39,145 bases of DNA, from NCBI GenBank assembly GCA_018829905.1, contig JAHJST010000002.1, positions 1 to 39,145 on the forward strand. The letters are read 5' to 3'. The position numbers were made by a program, and so were the translations under genes. Below the pieces are notes generated by a model. The model was not told the DNA's origin. It worked only from the letters and a program-made list of their open reading frames with translations, and searched no databases. The stretch is from Patescibacteria group bacterium. Lineage in GTDB: Bacteria > Patescibacteriota > Minisyncoccia > RBG-13-40-8-A. Of this stretch, positions 6,003 through 13,587 are shown piece after piece. Every line of letters starts with the position of its first letter. Within the stretch, counting starts at the first letter, position 1.

Positions 6003-8531
6003 ATGTTTAAAACAAGAAAAACAAATTTAGTTTATGAAGCTGTAAGATTAGAGAGATTATTTCATCCAGATGTTGTAAAATCATTTAATTGGTTGTTTTT
6101 TCTTTTGGCAATATTCTTTTTTTTGGTTTTTATGAAACCAGGATTTTTAAATTTATCATCAGAAGAAATTCTTGGTATTTTTATACTTTGTATTTTAGTA
6201 GCTATAAAGGGTTTAATTTATTTATTATTTTTATCTGATCTTAAGGCTAATTTTTCTTCAAAAAAATCTTTAGTTGATGAGATTGCTTCTGGAAAAAACT
6301 TAAAAGATATTAATTTAGCAGAGTATTTGGGCTTTAGAGTTACCAGGGCAATTGCAAAAACATCTCTTTTTTGTAAACGTAAAAACATTCCTTTAGACGC
6401 TTTTATTGTTGTTTGTATTTTTTTAAAAGACAAAAGAGTTAAGGCAATTTTTGAAAAATTAGATTTAGACTTTGATTTATTTAAACAAAAACTAAAAGAT
6501 AGAATAGAACAATTAAAGGAAAGTAAAAGTGAAGAAAGATTTTTAAGTGTTTTGGAAAAAGCAGCATATATAGCTAATACTAATTTTCATAGTCAGATTT
6601 GGGCAATAGATTTTTTAGTTGCAGTTGCTATACAAGATCAATCTTTTATTGAAATTCTTGCTCAAGCTGATATGAAGGCAGAAGATGTTGATCATGTTGT
6701 TGCTTGGGAAGATTATGTTGAACATGAGTTTAAGGTTAAAAAGCAATTTTGGAGATTAGAAAATCTAATGAAGATCAGAGGAATAGGAAAACAATGGGCT
6801 GCTGGTTATACAGTAAATCTAGATCGTTATAGTATAGAAGTATCAAAAATTATTAGAAAACAAGATCTTTCTATCCATTTAATGGCTCATGAAAAAGAAG
6901 TTTATGCAATAGAAAGAATTTTAGCCAGAAGTGGTGAGAATAATATATTATTAATTGGTAGGCCAGGAGTTGGTCGTTCAACAATAGCTTATTCTTTTGC
7001 TAAAAAAGCATGCGAAGGAAGATCTTTTTCTAATCTTAATGATAAAAGAATTTTAGAATTAGATATACAAGTTGCTTTGGCTGGCCTAGACACAGAAGGA
7101 GAAATGCTTGGAAGATTAAAAATAATATTTTCTGAAGCAGTTAGCGCTGGAAACGTTATTCTAATAATTGATGAAATACATAATTATCTAGGTTCAAATA
7201 AAGGTCCAGGAGCAATAAATATTGGTCCTGTTATTGCTCCTTATCTTTCTTCTCCTAATTTTCAAGTTATTGGTATTAGTTCATATGATGGTTGGCACAA
7301 ATATATTGAGAATAATTCTACAATTAGAAGATCTTTTGTTAAATTAGAGATTAATGAGCCAGATAAATTAAAAACAATTTTAATTTTAGAAGATATGCTT
7401 CCTGGTTTAGAAAAAAAGTATAAGGTTTATGTTAATTATCGTGTTTTAAGAGATATTGTTGAATTAACTGATCAATATATTCAAAATATTCCTTTTCCGG
7501 AAAAAGCAATTGATTTATTGACTGAAATTCTTGTTTATACAAAAAGACAAGGCAAAAACAAGGTTTTATCAGAATATGTTAATCAAATCATTTCAGAAAG
7601 GACAGAAATTCCAGTAGGAGCAATTAAAGAGGAAGAAAGACAAAAATTATTAAACTTAGAAAAAATTATTCATAAAAGAATAATCAATCAAGAAGAAGCA
7701 GTTAAAATGATTTCTGAGGCAATGCGCAGAGCAAGAGCTGGTGTTCAAGAAGGAAAAAGACCAATTGGTAGTTTTTTATTCTTAGGTCCTACTGGCGTTG
7801 GAAAAACAGAAACATCAAAAGCATTAGCTAATGCATATTTTGGTTCTTCTGAAAGAATGATAAGATTTGATATGTCTGAGTATCAACAAATACAAGCAAT
7901 TAGTAGATTAATTGGTATGCCTGAAAAAGATGAACCAGGGCTATTAACCAAAGCTATTGCTGATGATCCATTTTCTTTGGTTCTTTTTGATGAAATAGAA
8001 AAAACCAATCCAAATATTTTAAATTTGTTTTTACAAGTTTTTGATGAAGGCTGGTTAACAGATGCTTTTGGTAGAAAAGTAAGTTTTAGAAATTCAATAA
8101 TTATTGGAACATCTAATGCAGGAGCAGAATTAATTAGACAAAAAGTTAGACAGGGGAAAGGATTAGAAACATTTAAAGATGAATTAATTGATTACTTATT
8201 AAAACAAAATTTATTTAGACCAGAATTTTTAAATCGTTTTGATGCTGTTGTTGTATTTAAACCATTAACTCATGAGAATTTAATTGAAATAGCTAAATTA
8301 ATGTTAACCAGCTTAGCTAATAGATTATATGAAGGAAAGGGGATTCGTTTTGTTATTAGTCATGAATTAGTAGATATGGTTGCTAAACTTGGTTATGAAC
8401 CAGAATTTGGTGCCAGGCCAATGAGAAGAGTTATACAAGATAAAATAGAAAGTAAGATTGCTAGAGATATTTTAGAGAATAATCTTAAAAGAGGGGATTT
8501 TGTTGAGATTAAACTTGAAGAATTAAAATAG
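6003..8531 (+). CDS. Membrane-anchored divergent ClpC/ClpB-type AAA+ ATPase
   Basis: This 842-aa protein has two N-terminal transmembrane helices (about 30-48 and 56-78), a Clp_N-like helical region (about 90-240) and two AAA+ modules. Module 1 has P-loop GRPGVGRST (about 319-327), with Arg where Lys is invariant, and Walker B ILIIDEIH. Module 2 has intact GPTGVGKT (about 595-602), LVLFDEIEK and FRPEFLNRFD, plus the usual Clp C-terminal small domain. Missing elements are the KYRG-type pore loop of module 1 (AGLDTEG instead), the GYVGYEEG pore loop of module 2 (SRLIGMPEKDEPGL instead), the VGF ClpP-docking loop, and an M-domain. It is unlikely to be a standard ClpP-feeding unfoldase. The ATG at 6003 is preferred to a TTG at 5994. 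Confidence 0.85.
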   Translation: MFKTRKTNLVYEAVRLERLFHPDVVKSFNWLFFLLAIFFFLVFMKPGFLNLSSEEILGIFILCILVAIKGLIYLLFLSDLKANFSSKKSLVDEIASGKNLKDINLAEYLGFRVTRAIAKTSLFCKRKNIPLDAFIVVCIFLKDKRVKAIFEKLDLDFDLFKQKLKDRIEQLKESKSEERFLSVLEKAAYIANTNFHSQIWAIDFLVAVAIQDQSFIEILAQADMKAEDVDHVVAWEDYVEHEFKVKKQFWRLENLMKIRGIGKQWAAGYTVNLDRYSIEVSKIIRKQDLSIHLMAHEKEVYAIERILARSGENNILLIGRPGVGRSTIAYSFAKKACEGRSFSNLNDKRILELDIQVALAGLDTEGEMLGRLKIIFSEAVSAGNVILIIDEIHNYLGSNKGPGAINIGPVIAPYLSSPNFQVIGISSYDGWHKYIENNSTIRRSFVKLEINEPDKLKTILILEDMLPGLEKKYKVYVNYRVLRDIVELTDQYIQNIPFPEKAIDLLTEILVYTKRQGKNKVLSEYVNQIISERTEIPVGAIKEEERQKLLNLEKIIHKRIINQEEAVKMISEAMRRARAGVQEGKRPIGSFLFLGPTGVGKTETSKALANAYFGSSERMIRFDMSEYQQIQAISRLIGMPEKDEPGLLTKAIADDPFSLVLFDEIEKTNPNILNLFLQVFDEGWLTDAFGRKVSFRNSIIIGTSNAGAELIRQKVRQGKGLETFKDELIDYLLKQNLFRPEFLNRFDAVVVFKPLTHENLIEIAKLMLTSLANRLYEGKGIRFVISHELVDMVAKLGYEPEFGARPMRRVIQDKIESKIARDILENNLKRGDFVEIKLEELK

Positions 8532-8574
8532 CCTTGTTTACAACCTGTGGATAAAATTTTTTAATACTTTGTTT

Positions 8575-8607
8575 AAAATAGGAATTTTGAAGCTAAATTC
8601 CTATTTT
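8575..8607 (+). terminator. Rho-independent terminator
   Basis: A 13-bp perfect stem (8575-8587 with 8595-8607) has a 7-nt loop and a T-run that continues to 8611. It ends the Clp-like unit and lies between the first DnaA box and the dcw promoter. Confidence 0.8.
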
Positions 8608-8641
8608 TTTTAATTGTTTAAACATATGGTTTTTAAAGGTG

Positions 8642-8670
8642 TTGACATGGGTATTTTAGTGGAATAAAAT
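8642..8670 (+). promoter_or_regulatory. dcw cluster promoter
   Basis: TTGACA (8642-8647), a 17-nt spacer and TAAAAT (8665-8670) make one of the best promoters in the window. The predicted start near 8677 gives a leader of about 55 nt that contains two DnaA boxes and no SD. Confidence 0.75.
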
Positions 8671-8732
8671 TTAGGTATAGTGTTGCGTTGTGGATAAAAG
8701 TGTTAATAAGTTAATTCTTTTGTGGATAAAAC

Positions 8733-9164
8733 ATGTTAATTGGAGAATACACACATATAATTGATACAAAAAAAAGATTAGCCATTCCTTCTAAAATAAA
8801 GAAGGACCTTGGCGATAAAGCAGTTATTACTAGAGGACTAGATAGCTGTCTTTTTGTTTTTACCACAAAAGAATGGCAAAAATTAGTTGATAAATTGTCT
8901 AATCTTCCTTTTGGAGACAAAGATAGTAGAAGTCTTAAAAGACTAATGTTAGCTGGTGCAAGTGAAGTTTCTTTGGATGGCTTGGGTCGTATTCTTATTC
9001 CTGACTATTTAAAATCCTATGCTGGTTTAAAAAAGAATGTAGTTATTGCTGGTGTATATGATCGTTTAGAGATCTGGGATAAATCAAAATGGGAAATATT
9101 TAAACAACAAAGCGAAAAAGAAGCTGACAACATAGCAGAAAGATTAGGGGAGTTAGGTGTTTAA
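8733..9164 (+). CDS. mraZ: Transcriptional regulator / division protein MraZ
   Basis: MraZ is the first gene of the dcw cluster in most bacteria and represses its own operon as a DNA-binding ring. Both SpoVT/AbrB-like repeats are present with the DxxxR signature: DTKKRLAIPSKI near residue 11 and DGLGRILIPDYL near residue 82. At 143 aa it has normal length. rsmH follows after 6 nt. I could not find the repeated TGGGN sites that MraZ binds in E. coli, so its operator here is unknown. Confidence 0.95.
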   Translation: MLIGEYTHIIDTKKRLAIPSKIKKDLGDKAVITRGLDSCLFVFTTKEWQKLVDKLSNLPFGDKDSRSLKRLMLAGASEVSLDGLGRILIPDYLKSYAGLKKNVVIAGVYDRLEIWDKSKWEIFKQQSEKEADNIAERLGELGV

Positions 9165-9170
9165 TATATT

Positions 9171-10043
9171 ATGCATATACCCGTTCTTTTGGACAAAGTT
9201 ATTGAATATTTAAGACCAAGACCAGGAAAGAATTTTATAGATTGTACTCTTGGACAAGCAGGGCACGCACGTGCCATTCTTGAGCAAACAAAGCCAGATG
9301 GAAAAGTATTAGGAATTGATGCTGACTTTGATTCTTTAAAAAGATTAAAAGAATATAAAGGGTTAATTATTGCTCATGGAAATTTTAAGGATTTAGAAAA
9401 AATTGTTCAGAAAAACAATTTTAAACCAATTAATGGAATTTTATTTGATCTTGGTTTGTCAAGCTGGCAAATAGATGAAAGTGAAAAAGGATTTACTTTT
9501 AAAAAAGATGAACCATTAAATATGATTTTAAATAGTAGTCAAGAAGTTAATGCTCAAGAAATATTAAACACATGGCCAGAAGAAAGCTTAATTGAGATAT
9601 TTCAAAAATATGGAGAAGAAAAGTTTTCTCGTAGGATTGTAAGACAAATTGTTAGTTATAGGAGGCTTAGTCCAATAAGAACAACATTTCAATTAAAAGA
9701 AGCAATTAGAAGGGCTGTTCCTATTTCAGAAAAAGGAAGAGGAAGATTAAATAGGGTTTGTGCTAGAATATTTCAATCCTTAAGAATTGTAATAAATGAT
9801 GAATTAGAAAATTTAAAACAAGCATTAGAACAATCATTAGAAATTATTAATCCAAAAGCAAGAATAGTTGTAATATCATTTCATTCTTTAGAAGACAGAA
9901 TAGTTAAAAGATTTTTTAAAGAAAAAGAATTACAAGGAAAAATAAAGATTTTAACAAAAAAGCCTCTTATTGCTGATGAAATAGAAATGAATCTTAATCC
10001 TAGATCAAGAAGCGCAAAATTAAGAGCAGCACAAAAAATTTAA
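9171..10043 (+). CDS. rsmH: 16S rRNA (cytosine-1402-N4)-methyltransferase RsmH
   Basis: RsmH methylates N4 of C1402 in the decoding centre of 16S rRNA using S-adenosylmethionine. The N-terminus HIPVLLDKVIEYL is standard, with the SAM-binding motif FIDCTLGQAGHA near residue 22 and FDLGLSSWQIDESEKGFTF in the middle. The C-terminus (FHSLEDRIVKRFF, NPRSRSAKLRAAQKI) is also typical. The length of 290 aa is slightly short. It is the second gene of the dcw cluster. A block of overlapping hairpins separates it from the next gene. Confidence 0.96.
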   Translation: MHIPVLLDKVIEYLRPRPGKNFIDCTLGQAGHARAILEQTKPDGKVLGIDADFDSLKRLKEYKGLIIAHGNFKDLEKIVQKNNFKPINGILFDLGLSSWQIDESEKGFTFKKDEPLNMILNSSQEVNAQEILNTWPEESLIEIFQKYGEEKFSRRIVRQIVSYRRLSPIRTTFQLKEAIRRAVPISEKGRGRLNRVCARIFQSLRIVINDELENLKQALEQSLEIINPKARIVVISFHSLEDRIVKRFFKEKELQGKIKILTKKPLIADEIEMNLNPRSRSAKLRAAQKI

Positions 10044-10071
10044 ATAATATTCCAATATAATATTAAGGATA

Positions 10072-10124
10072 CTAAGGATTTGCCTTAGAATCTTAGGCAA
10101 GGTAGAACCTTGCCCAAGGTTCTA
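10072..10124 (+). repeat. Chain of overlapping inverted repeats between rsmH and ftsL-like gene
   Basis: Four hairpins overlap in sequence: CTAAGG/CCTTAG (10072-10077, 10083-10088), a 10-bp repeat with one mismatch (10080-10089, 10091-10100), a perfect 8-bp stem GGCAAGGT/ACCTTGCC (10096-10103, 10107-10114), and a perfect 10-bp stem TAGAACCTTG/CAAGGTTCTA (10103-10112, 10115-10124). Each can form only if its neighbour opens. A-runs but no T-run follow, so it is not a plain terminator. It could be an RNA switch, a processing site or a small palindromic repeat. Confidence 0.75.
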
Positions 10125-10132
10125 AAAAATAT

Positions 10133-10498
10133 ATGACTGTAATTGGCTTAGCTCAATCTAATATTATCAAGTCTAAATCATCTGTATATAGAGAAAAGAC
10201 TTGTTGTAAAAACAAGGCTAATAAATTTTTAGCAATAGCTTTGATTTTTGTAATTGGATTAAGTGTTTTCTTTTATCTTTTTCAAGTAAATAATATTTCA
10301 ACTAAAGACTATAAAATTAGAGAAATTAAAAAACAAGCATCTGAAATAGAAAATAGGAACAAAATATTGCAAGTGAGTGTTTCTAGTTTAAAATCAATTA
10401 ATGGTTTACAAATAAAAACACAAGATTTTGATATGGTTGCAGCTCAAGAAATAGAATATGTGAATCTTTCTGCTGTTAATGGAGTGGCAATAAAGTAA
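10133..10498 (+). CDS. ftsL: FtsL/DivIC-like divisome protein
   Basis: This 121-aa bitopic protein has a short basic cytoplasmic tail, a single transmembrane helix (about 32-52) and a periplasm-side helical stretch rich in heptads (YKIREIKKQASEIENRNKILQ). That is the architecture of FtsL, which with DivIC/FtsB activates septal peptidoglycan synthesis. Sequence identity in this family is very low, so the call rests on topology and on its place between rsmH and the transpeptidase gene, exactly where ftsL sits in other dcw clusters. Confidence 0.7.
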   Translation: MTVIGLAQSNIIKSKSSVYREKTCCKNKANKFLAIALIFVIGLSVFFYLFQVNNISTKDYKIREIKKQASEIENRNKILQVSVSSLKSINGLQIKTQDFDMVAAQEIEYVNLSAVNGVAIK

Positions 10499-10514
10499 AA
10501 ATACATCCAAATTT

Positions 10515-12218
10515 ATGAAAAACTGGCGTTTCTATGCATTAGTTTTTTTTATTAGCTTGATTTTCATCATTGTTATTTTTAGATTTTTTTCATTACAAGC
10601 TTTAAAATATAGTTTATATAAAACATTAGCATTTAATCAACACCAAACATTTCAAATAATAGAACCATTAAGAGGAGAGATTTTTATGAGAGACAGATAT
10701 ACTTCTTCAGATTCTCGTTCTCTTTTGTTTCCAGTTGCTCTTAATAAGGATTTATATACTGTTTATGCGATACCGAATATAATTGAAGATAAGGATGAGG
10801 CCATTGAACAATTATTTCCTATTTTAGAAATGGATAAAAGTATTTTAGAATCTAGAATAAATAAAGTAGATGATCCTTATGAACCATTAAAAAACAAAAT
10901 TGATGAACAAACAGCTGAAATAATTAAAAACTTAAATATTAAAGGAATAGACTTAAAAAGAGAAAATTGGAGATATTTTCCAGCTAATAATATGGCTTGT
11001 CATTTATTAGGCTTTGTTGGTTTTGATGAAGATAAAAAAATTGGTAGATATGGGATAGAAGAAAATTATGAAGACGAATTAGGTGGTGAGCAAGGATTTG
11101 TAGAGGCAAAAAGAGATAGTCTTGGCAACATACTATCAGTTAATAATAATGTTTTAAAAGAAGCTGAAGATGGCGCAGATATAATTTTAACAATTGATCC
11201 TAATGTTCAATATTTTGTTGAGGAAATATTAGAGAAATCTATAAAAGATCTAGATGCAGAATCAGGTACAATATTGGTTATGGATATTAAAACTGGAGCT
11301 ATTAAAGCAATGGCTAGTTATCCGGCTTTTAATCCAAATGAATATAATGAAGTGAAAAATATTAATGTTTTTTTAAATCCAGCAATTCAAGAATTATTTG
11401 AACCTGGTTCAATATTTAAACCAATAACAATGGCAGCTGCTTTAGATAGTGGAGCTGTTACTCCAAGAACAACATATGAAGACAAAGGAAGTATAGCAAT
11501 TAGTGGATATATTTTGAAAAATGCTACTGATGGCATTAAGGGGATACAAACAATGGTTCAGGTTTTAGAAAAGTCTTTAAATACTGGAGCAATATTTGCA
11601 CAACAACAAACTGGTAAGGATAACTTTAAAAAATATGTTGAAAAATTTGGATTTGATGAAAAAACAGGAATAGATTTAAAAGGTGAATTAAATGGTAATT
11701 TGTCTAATTTAAATAAAAAACAAGACTTAGAATATGCTACTGCTGCTTTTGGACAAGGGATAGCAATTACTTCAATTCAAATGATTACAGCCTTGTCTGC
11801 AATTGCAAATGATGGTATCCTATTAAGACCATATGTTGTTGAAAAAATTATTTATAAAGATGGATCAGAAAAAATAACTAAGGTGAAAGAAAGAAGAAGG
11901 GTAATTTCTTCTCAAACAGCTTCTAAATTAACAGCAATGCTTATTAGTGTAGTAGATAATGGATTTAGTAGAAAAGCAGGAGTTGATGGTTATAAAATAG
12001 CTGGTAAAACTGGCACTGCCCAAATTGCTGAAGCAGGTGGTTATTCTGAAGAAACAATTCATTCTTTTGGTGGATTTTTTCCAGGATTAAGTCCTAGATT
12101 TTCTATTTTAGTTAAAATAGATAAACCAAAAAGAATTCGTTTTGCTTCTGATTCTGTAACTCCAATATTTAGTAAAATAGCCAAATATATTCTTAATTAT
12201 TACGAAATAGCACCATGA
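10515..12218 (+). CDS. ftsI: Septal peptidoglycan transpeptidase FtsI / PBP2-type
   Basis: This class B penicillin-binding protein cross-links peptidoglycan during division. It has an N-terminal membrane helix (about 5-28), a PBP dimerisation domain (PLRGEIFMRD near residue 51) and a transpeptidase domain with all three active-site motifs: SIFK (S299, K302), SLN (354-356) and KTG (498-500). At 567 aa it is typical, and no PASTA domains follow. It overlaps murF by 4 nt (ATGA). A division role rather than elongation is inferred from the cluster. Confidence 0.93.
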   Translation: MKNWRFYALVFFISLIFIIVIFRFFSLQALKYSLYKTLAFNQHQTFQIIEPLRGEIFMRDRYTSSDSRSLLFPVALNKDLYTVYAIPNIIEDKDEAIEQLFPILEMDKSILESRINKVDDPYEPLKNKIDEQTAEIIKNLNIKGIDLKRENWRYFPANNMACHLLGFVGFDEDKKIGRYGIEENYEDELGGEQGFVEAKRDSLGNILSVNNNVLKEAEDGADIILTIDPNVQYFVEEILEKSIKDLDAESGTILVMDIKTGAIKAMASYPAFNPNEYNEVKNINVFLNPAIQELFEPGSIFKPITMAAALDSGAVTPRTTYEDKGSIAISGYILKNATDGIKGIQTMVQVLEKSLNTGAIFAQQQTGKDNFKKYVEKFGFDEKTGIDLKGELNGNLSNLNKKQDLEYATAAFGQGIAITSIQMITALSAIANDGILLRPYVVEKIIYKDGSEKITKVKERRRVISSQTASKLTAMLISVVDNGFSRKAGVDGYKIAGKTGTAQIAEAGGYSEETIHSFGGFFPGLSPRFSILVKIDKPKRIRFASDSVTPIFSKIAKYILNYYEIAP

Positions 12219-13465
12219 GAAAAATTTTAGAAAAAATATTAAAAATTTTATCTAAGTTAGTTTTAAAAAAGTATAAACCAGTTATTATTGCAATAACTGG
12301 CTCTGTTGGCAAAACTTCTACAAAAGAAGCTATTTTTCATGTTTTAAAAACTCACTTTGGAGAACACAGAGTAAGAAAAAATATTCATAATTACAATAAT
12401 GAAATTGGAGCTCCTTTAACTATTTTTGGTTTAGAAACAGGTGGCAAATCTATTTTAAAATGGTTATTAAGATTTTTAAAAATATTTTATATGTTAATTG
12501 ATAGAATTAATTATCCTGATTTTTTAATTTTAGAAATGGGAGCTGATAGACCAGGTGATATTAAATATTTAGTTGATTTTATTCATCCCAAGGTTGGAGT
12601 AATTACTGCTATGGGTGATATTCCTGTTCATGTAGAGTTTTTTAAATCACCAGAAGCTGTTGCAAAAGAAAAAAGAAATTTAGTTTCTTGTTTAGAAAAA
12701 GATGAAACAGCTATTTTAAATTATGACGATAAAAGAGTTAAAAATATGTCAAAAGATTTAAAATCAAAAATATTATTTTTTGGATTAAATGAACAAGCTG
12801 ATATTAAAGCTACAAATTATTCTTTAAATGAAAATGAATTAAATTTTAAATTAGAATTTGATGGTAAAAGCGTTCCTGGAAAATTAATTGATGTTTTGGG
12901 CACACAACATTTATACTCTGCTTTGGCTGCTACAGCAGTAGGAATTGTTTTTAATATGAATCTTATTGAAATTGTTGAAGCATTAAAACAATTTAGACCA
13001 CTTTCAGGAAGAATGAGATTAATTAAAGGAATTAAAAATTCTTTAATTGTTGATGATTCATATAATGCTGCTTTATTATCAATGCAAGCTGCTTTAGATT
13101 CTTTAAAAATATTTAACAGAAGAAAAATTGTTGTTTTAGGAGACATGTTAGAAATAGGGGATTATTCTTTAGAAGCTCATAAGCTTATTGGTAAAAAAGC
13201 CAATGAAATAGCTGATGTGGTTTTTTGTATTGGTGCTAGAGCTAAGTTTATAGCTAAGGAGATTAAAAACAAGCCTGTTTTTGAATTTGATACATCTGAC
13301 CAAGCCAGATTAGCTATTCAAGATGAAATTAAAGAAAATGATGTAATCTTATTTAAAGGATCTCAAGGAATTAGATTAGAAAAAATCATTAAAGAAGTAA
13401 TGGCTGAGCCAAACAAAGCAAAAGAATTATTAGCTAGACAAGATAAGGCTTGGTTAAAAAAATAG
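12215..13465 (+). CDS. murF: MurF-like Mur ligase (UDP-MurNAc-tripeptide:D-Ala-D-Ala ligase), N-terminally short
   Basis: This is an ATP-dependent Mur ligase. The P-loop ITGSVGKTSTKEA starts near residue 27. The MurF-typical NYNNEIGAPLTI, EMGADRPGDI, SGRMRLIKG and VDDSYNAALLSMQAAL motifs follow, and GDMLEIGDYSLEAH lies in the C-terminal domain. At 416 aa it is short because the usual N-terminal ~80-residue UDP-sugar-binding domain is replaced by about 20 residues of amphipathic helix. The substrate could therefore be recognised differently, or the enzyme may act on another Mur-type substrate. It overlaps ftsI by 4 nt, and its stop codon abuts tRNA-Glu. Confidence 0.85.
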   Translation: MRKILEKILKILSKLVLKKYKPVIIAITGSVGKTSTKEAIFHVLKTHFGEHRVRKNIHNYNNEIGAPLTIFGLETGGKSILKWLLRFLKIFYMLIDRINYPDFLILEMGADRPGDIKYLVDFIHPKVGVITAMGDIPVHVEFFKSPEAVAKEKRNLVSCLEKDETAILNYDDKRVKNMSKDLKSKILFFGLNEQADIKATNYSLNENELNFKLEFDGKSVPGKLIDVLGTQHLYSALAATAVGIVFNMNLIEIVEALKQFRPLSGRMRLIKGIKNSLIVDDSYNAALLSMQAALDSLKIFNRRKIVVLGDMLEIGDYSLEAHKLIGKKANEIADVVFCIGARAKFIAKEIKNKPVFEFDTSDQARLAIQDEIKENDVILFKGSQGIRLEKIIKEVMAEPNKAKELLARQDKAWLKK

Positions 13466-13538
13466 GGCCCTATCGTCTAGTGGTCTAGGACGTCGCCCTC
13501 TCACGGCGGAAACCGGGGTTCGAGTCCCCGTAGGGCTA
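13466..13538 (+). tRNA. tRNA-Glu (CTC)
   Basis: A 73-nt cloverleaf: acceptor GGCCCTA with TAGGGCT (the first pair is G-U), D-arm GTCTAGTGGTCTAGGAC, anticodon loop CTCTCAC (anticodon CTC, reads GAG), T-arm CGGGG-TTCGAGT-CCCCG, and discriminator A. No CCA is encoded. It begins at the base after the murF stop, so it is probably cut from the dcw transcript. No separate promoter is visible. Confidence 0.95.
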
Positions 13539-13542
13539 TTTT

Positions 13543-13570
13543 AAAAATCGCTTTTTTTGCGATTTTTTTT
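13543..13570 (+). terminator. Rho-independent terminator of the dcw-tRNA unit
   Basis: AAAAATCGC (13543-13551) pairs with GCGATTTTT (13559-13567) around a T7 loop, with T-run to 13570. Confidence 0.85.
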
Positions 13571-13571
13571 A

Positions 13572-13580
13572 TGTTAAAAT
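13572..13580 (+). promoter_or_regulatory. Extended -10 promoter of the P-type ATPase gene (leaderless)
   Basis: TGTTAAAAT is an extended -10 (TGn plus TAAAAT, 13575-13580). The ATG at 13588 is 7 nt further on. It abuts the T-run of the preceding terminator, and no -35 is evident. Confidence 0.55.
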
Positions 13581-13587
13581 ATAATTA

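Larger units (their letters stand above)
8546..8729 (+). promoter_or_regulatory. Cluster of three perfect DnaA boxes upstream of mraZ
   Basis: TGTGGATAA, the reverse complement of the consensus DnaA box TTATCCACA, occurs at 8546-8554, 8689-8697 and 8721-8729, all in the same orientation. A one-mismatch copy lies at 8701-8709. The last box ends 3 nt before the mraZ ATG, and two boxes lie just downstream of the predicted transcription start. Either DnaA controls the division cluster or this is part of a replication origin. I noticed no other perfect copy in the window. Confidence 0.65.

Noticed and set aside
8648-8664. TGGGT and TGGAA in the mraZ promoter as possible MraZ operator repeats.
   Set aside because: Only two imperfect units with the wrong spacing; known MraZ sites have three or more evenly spaced repeats.
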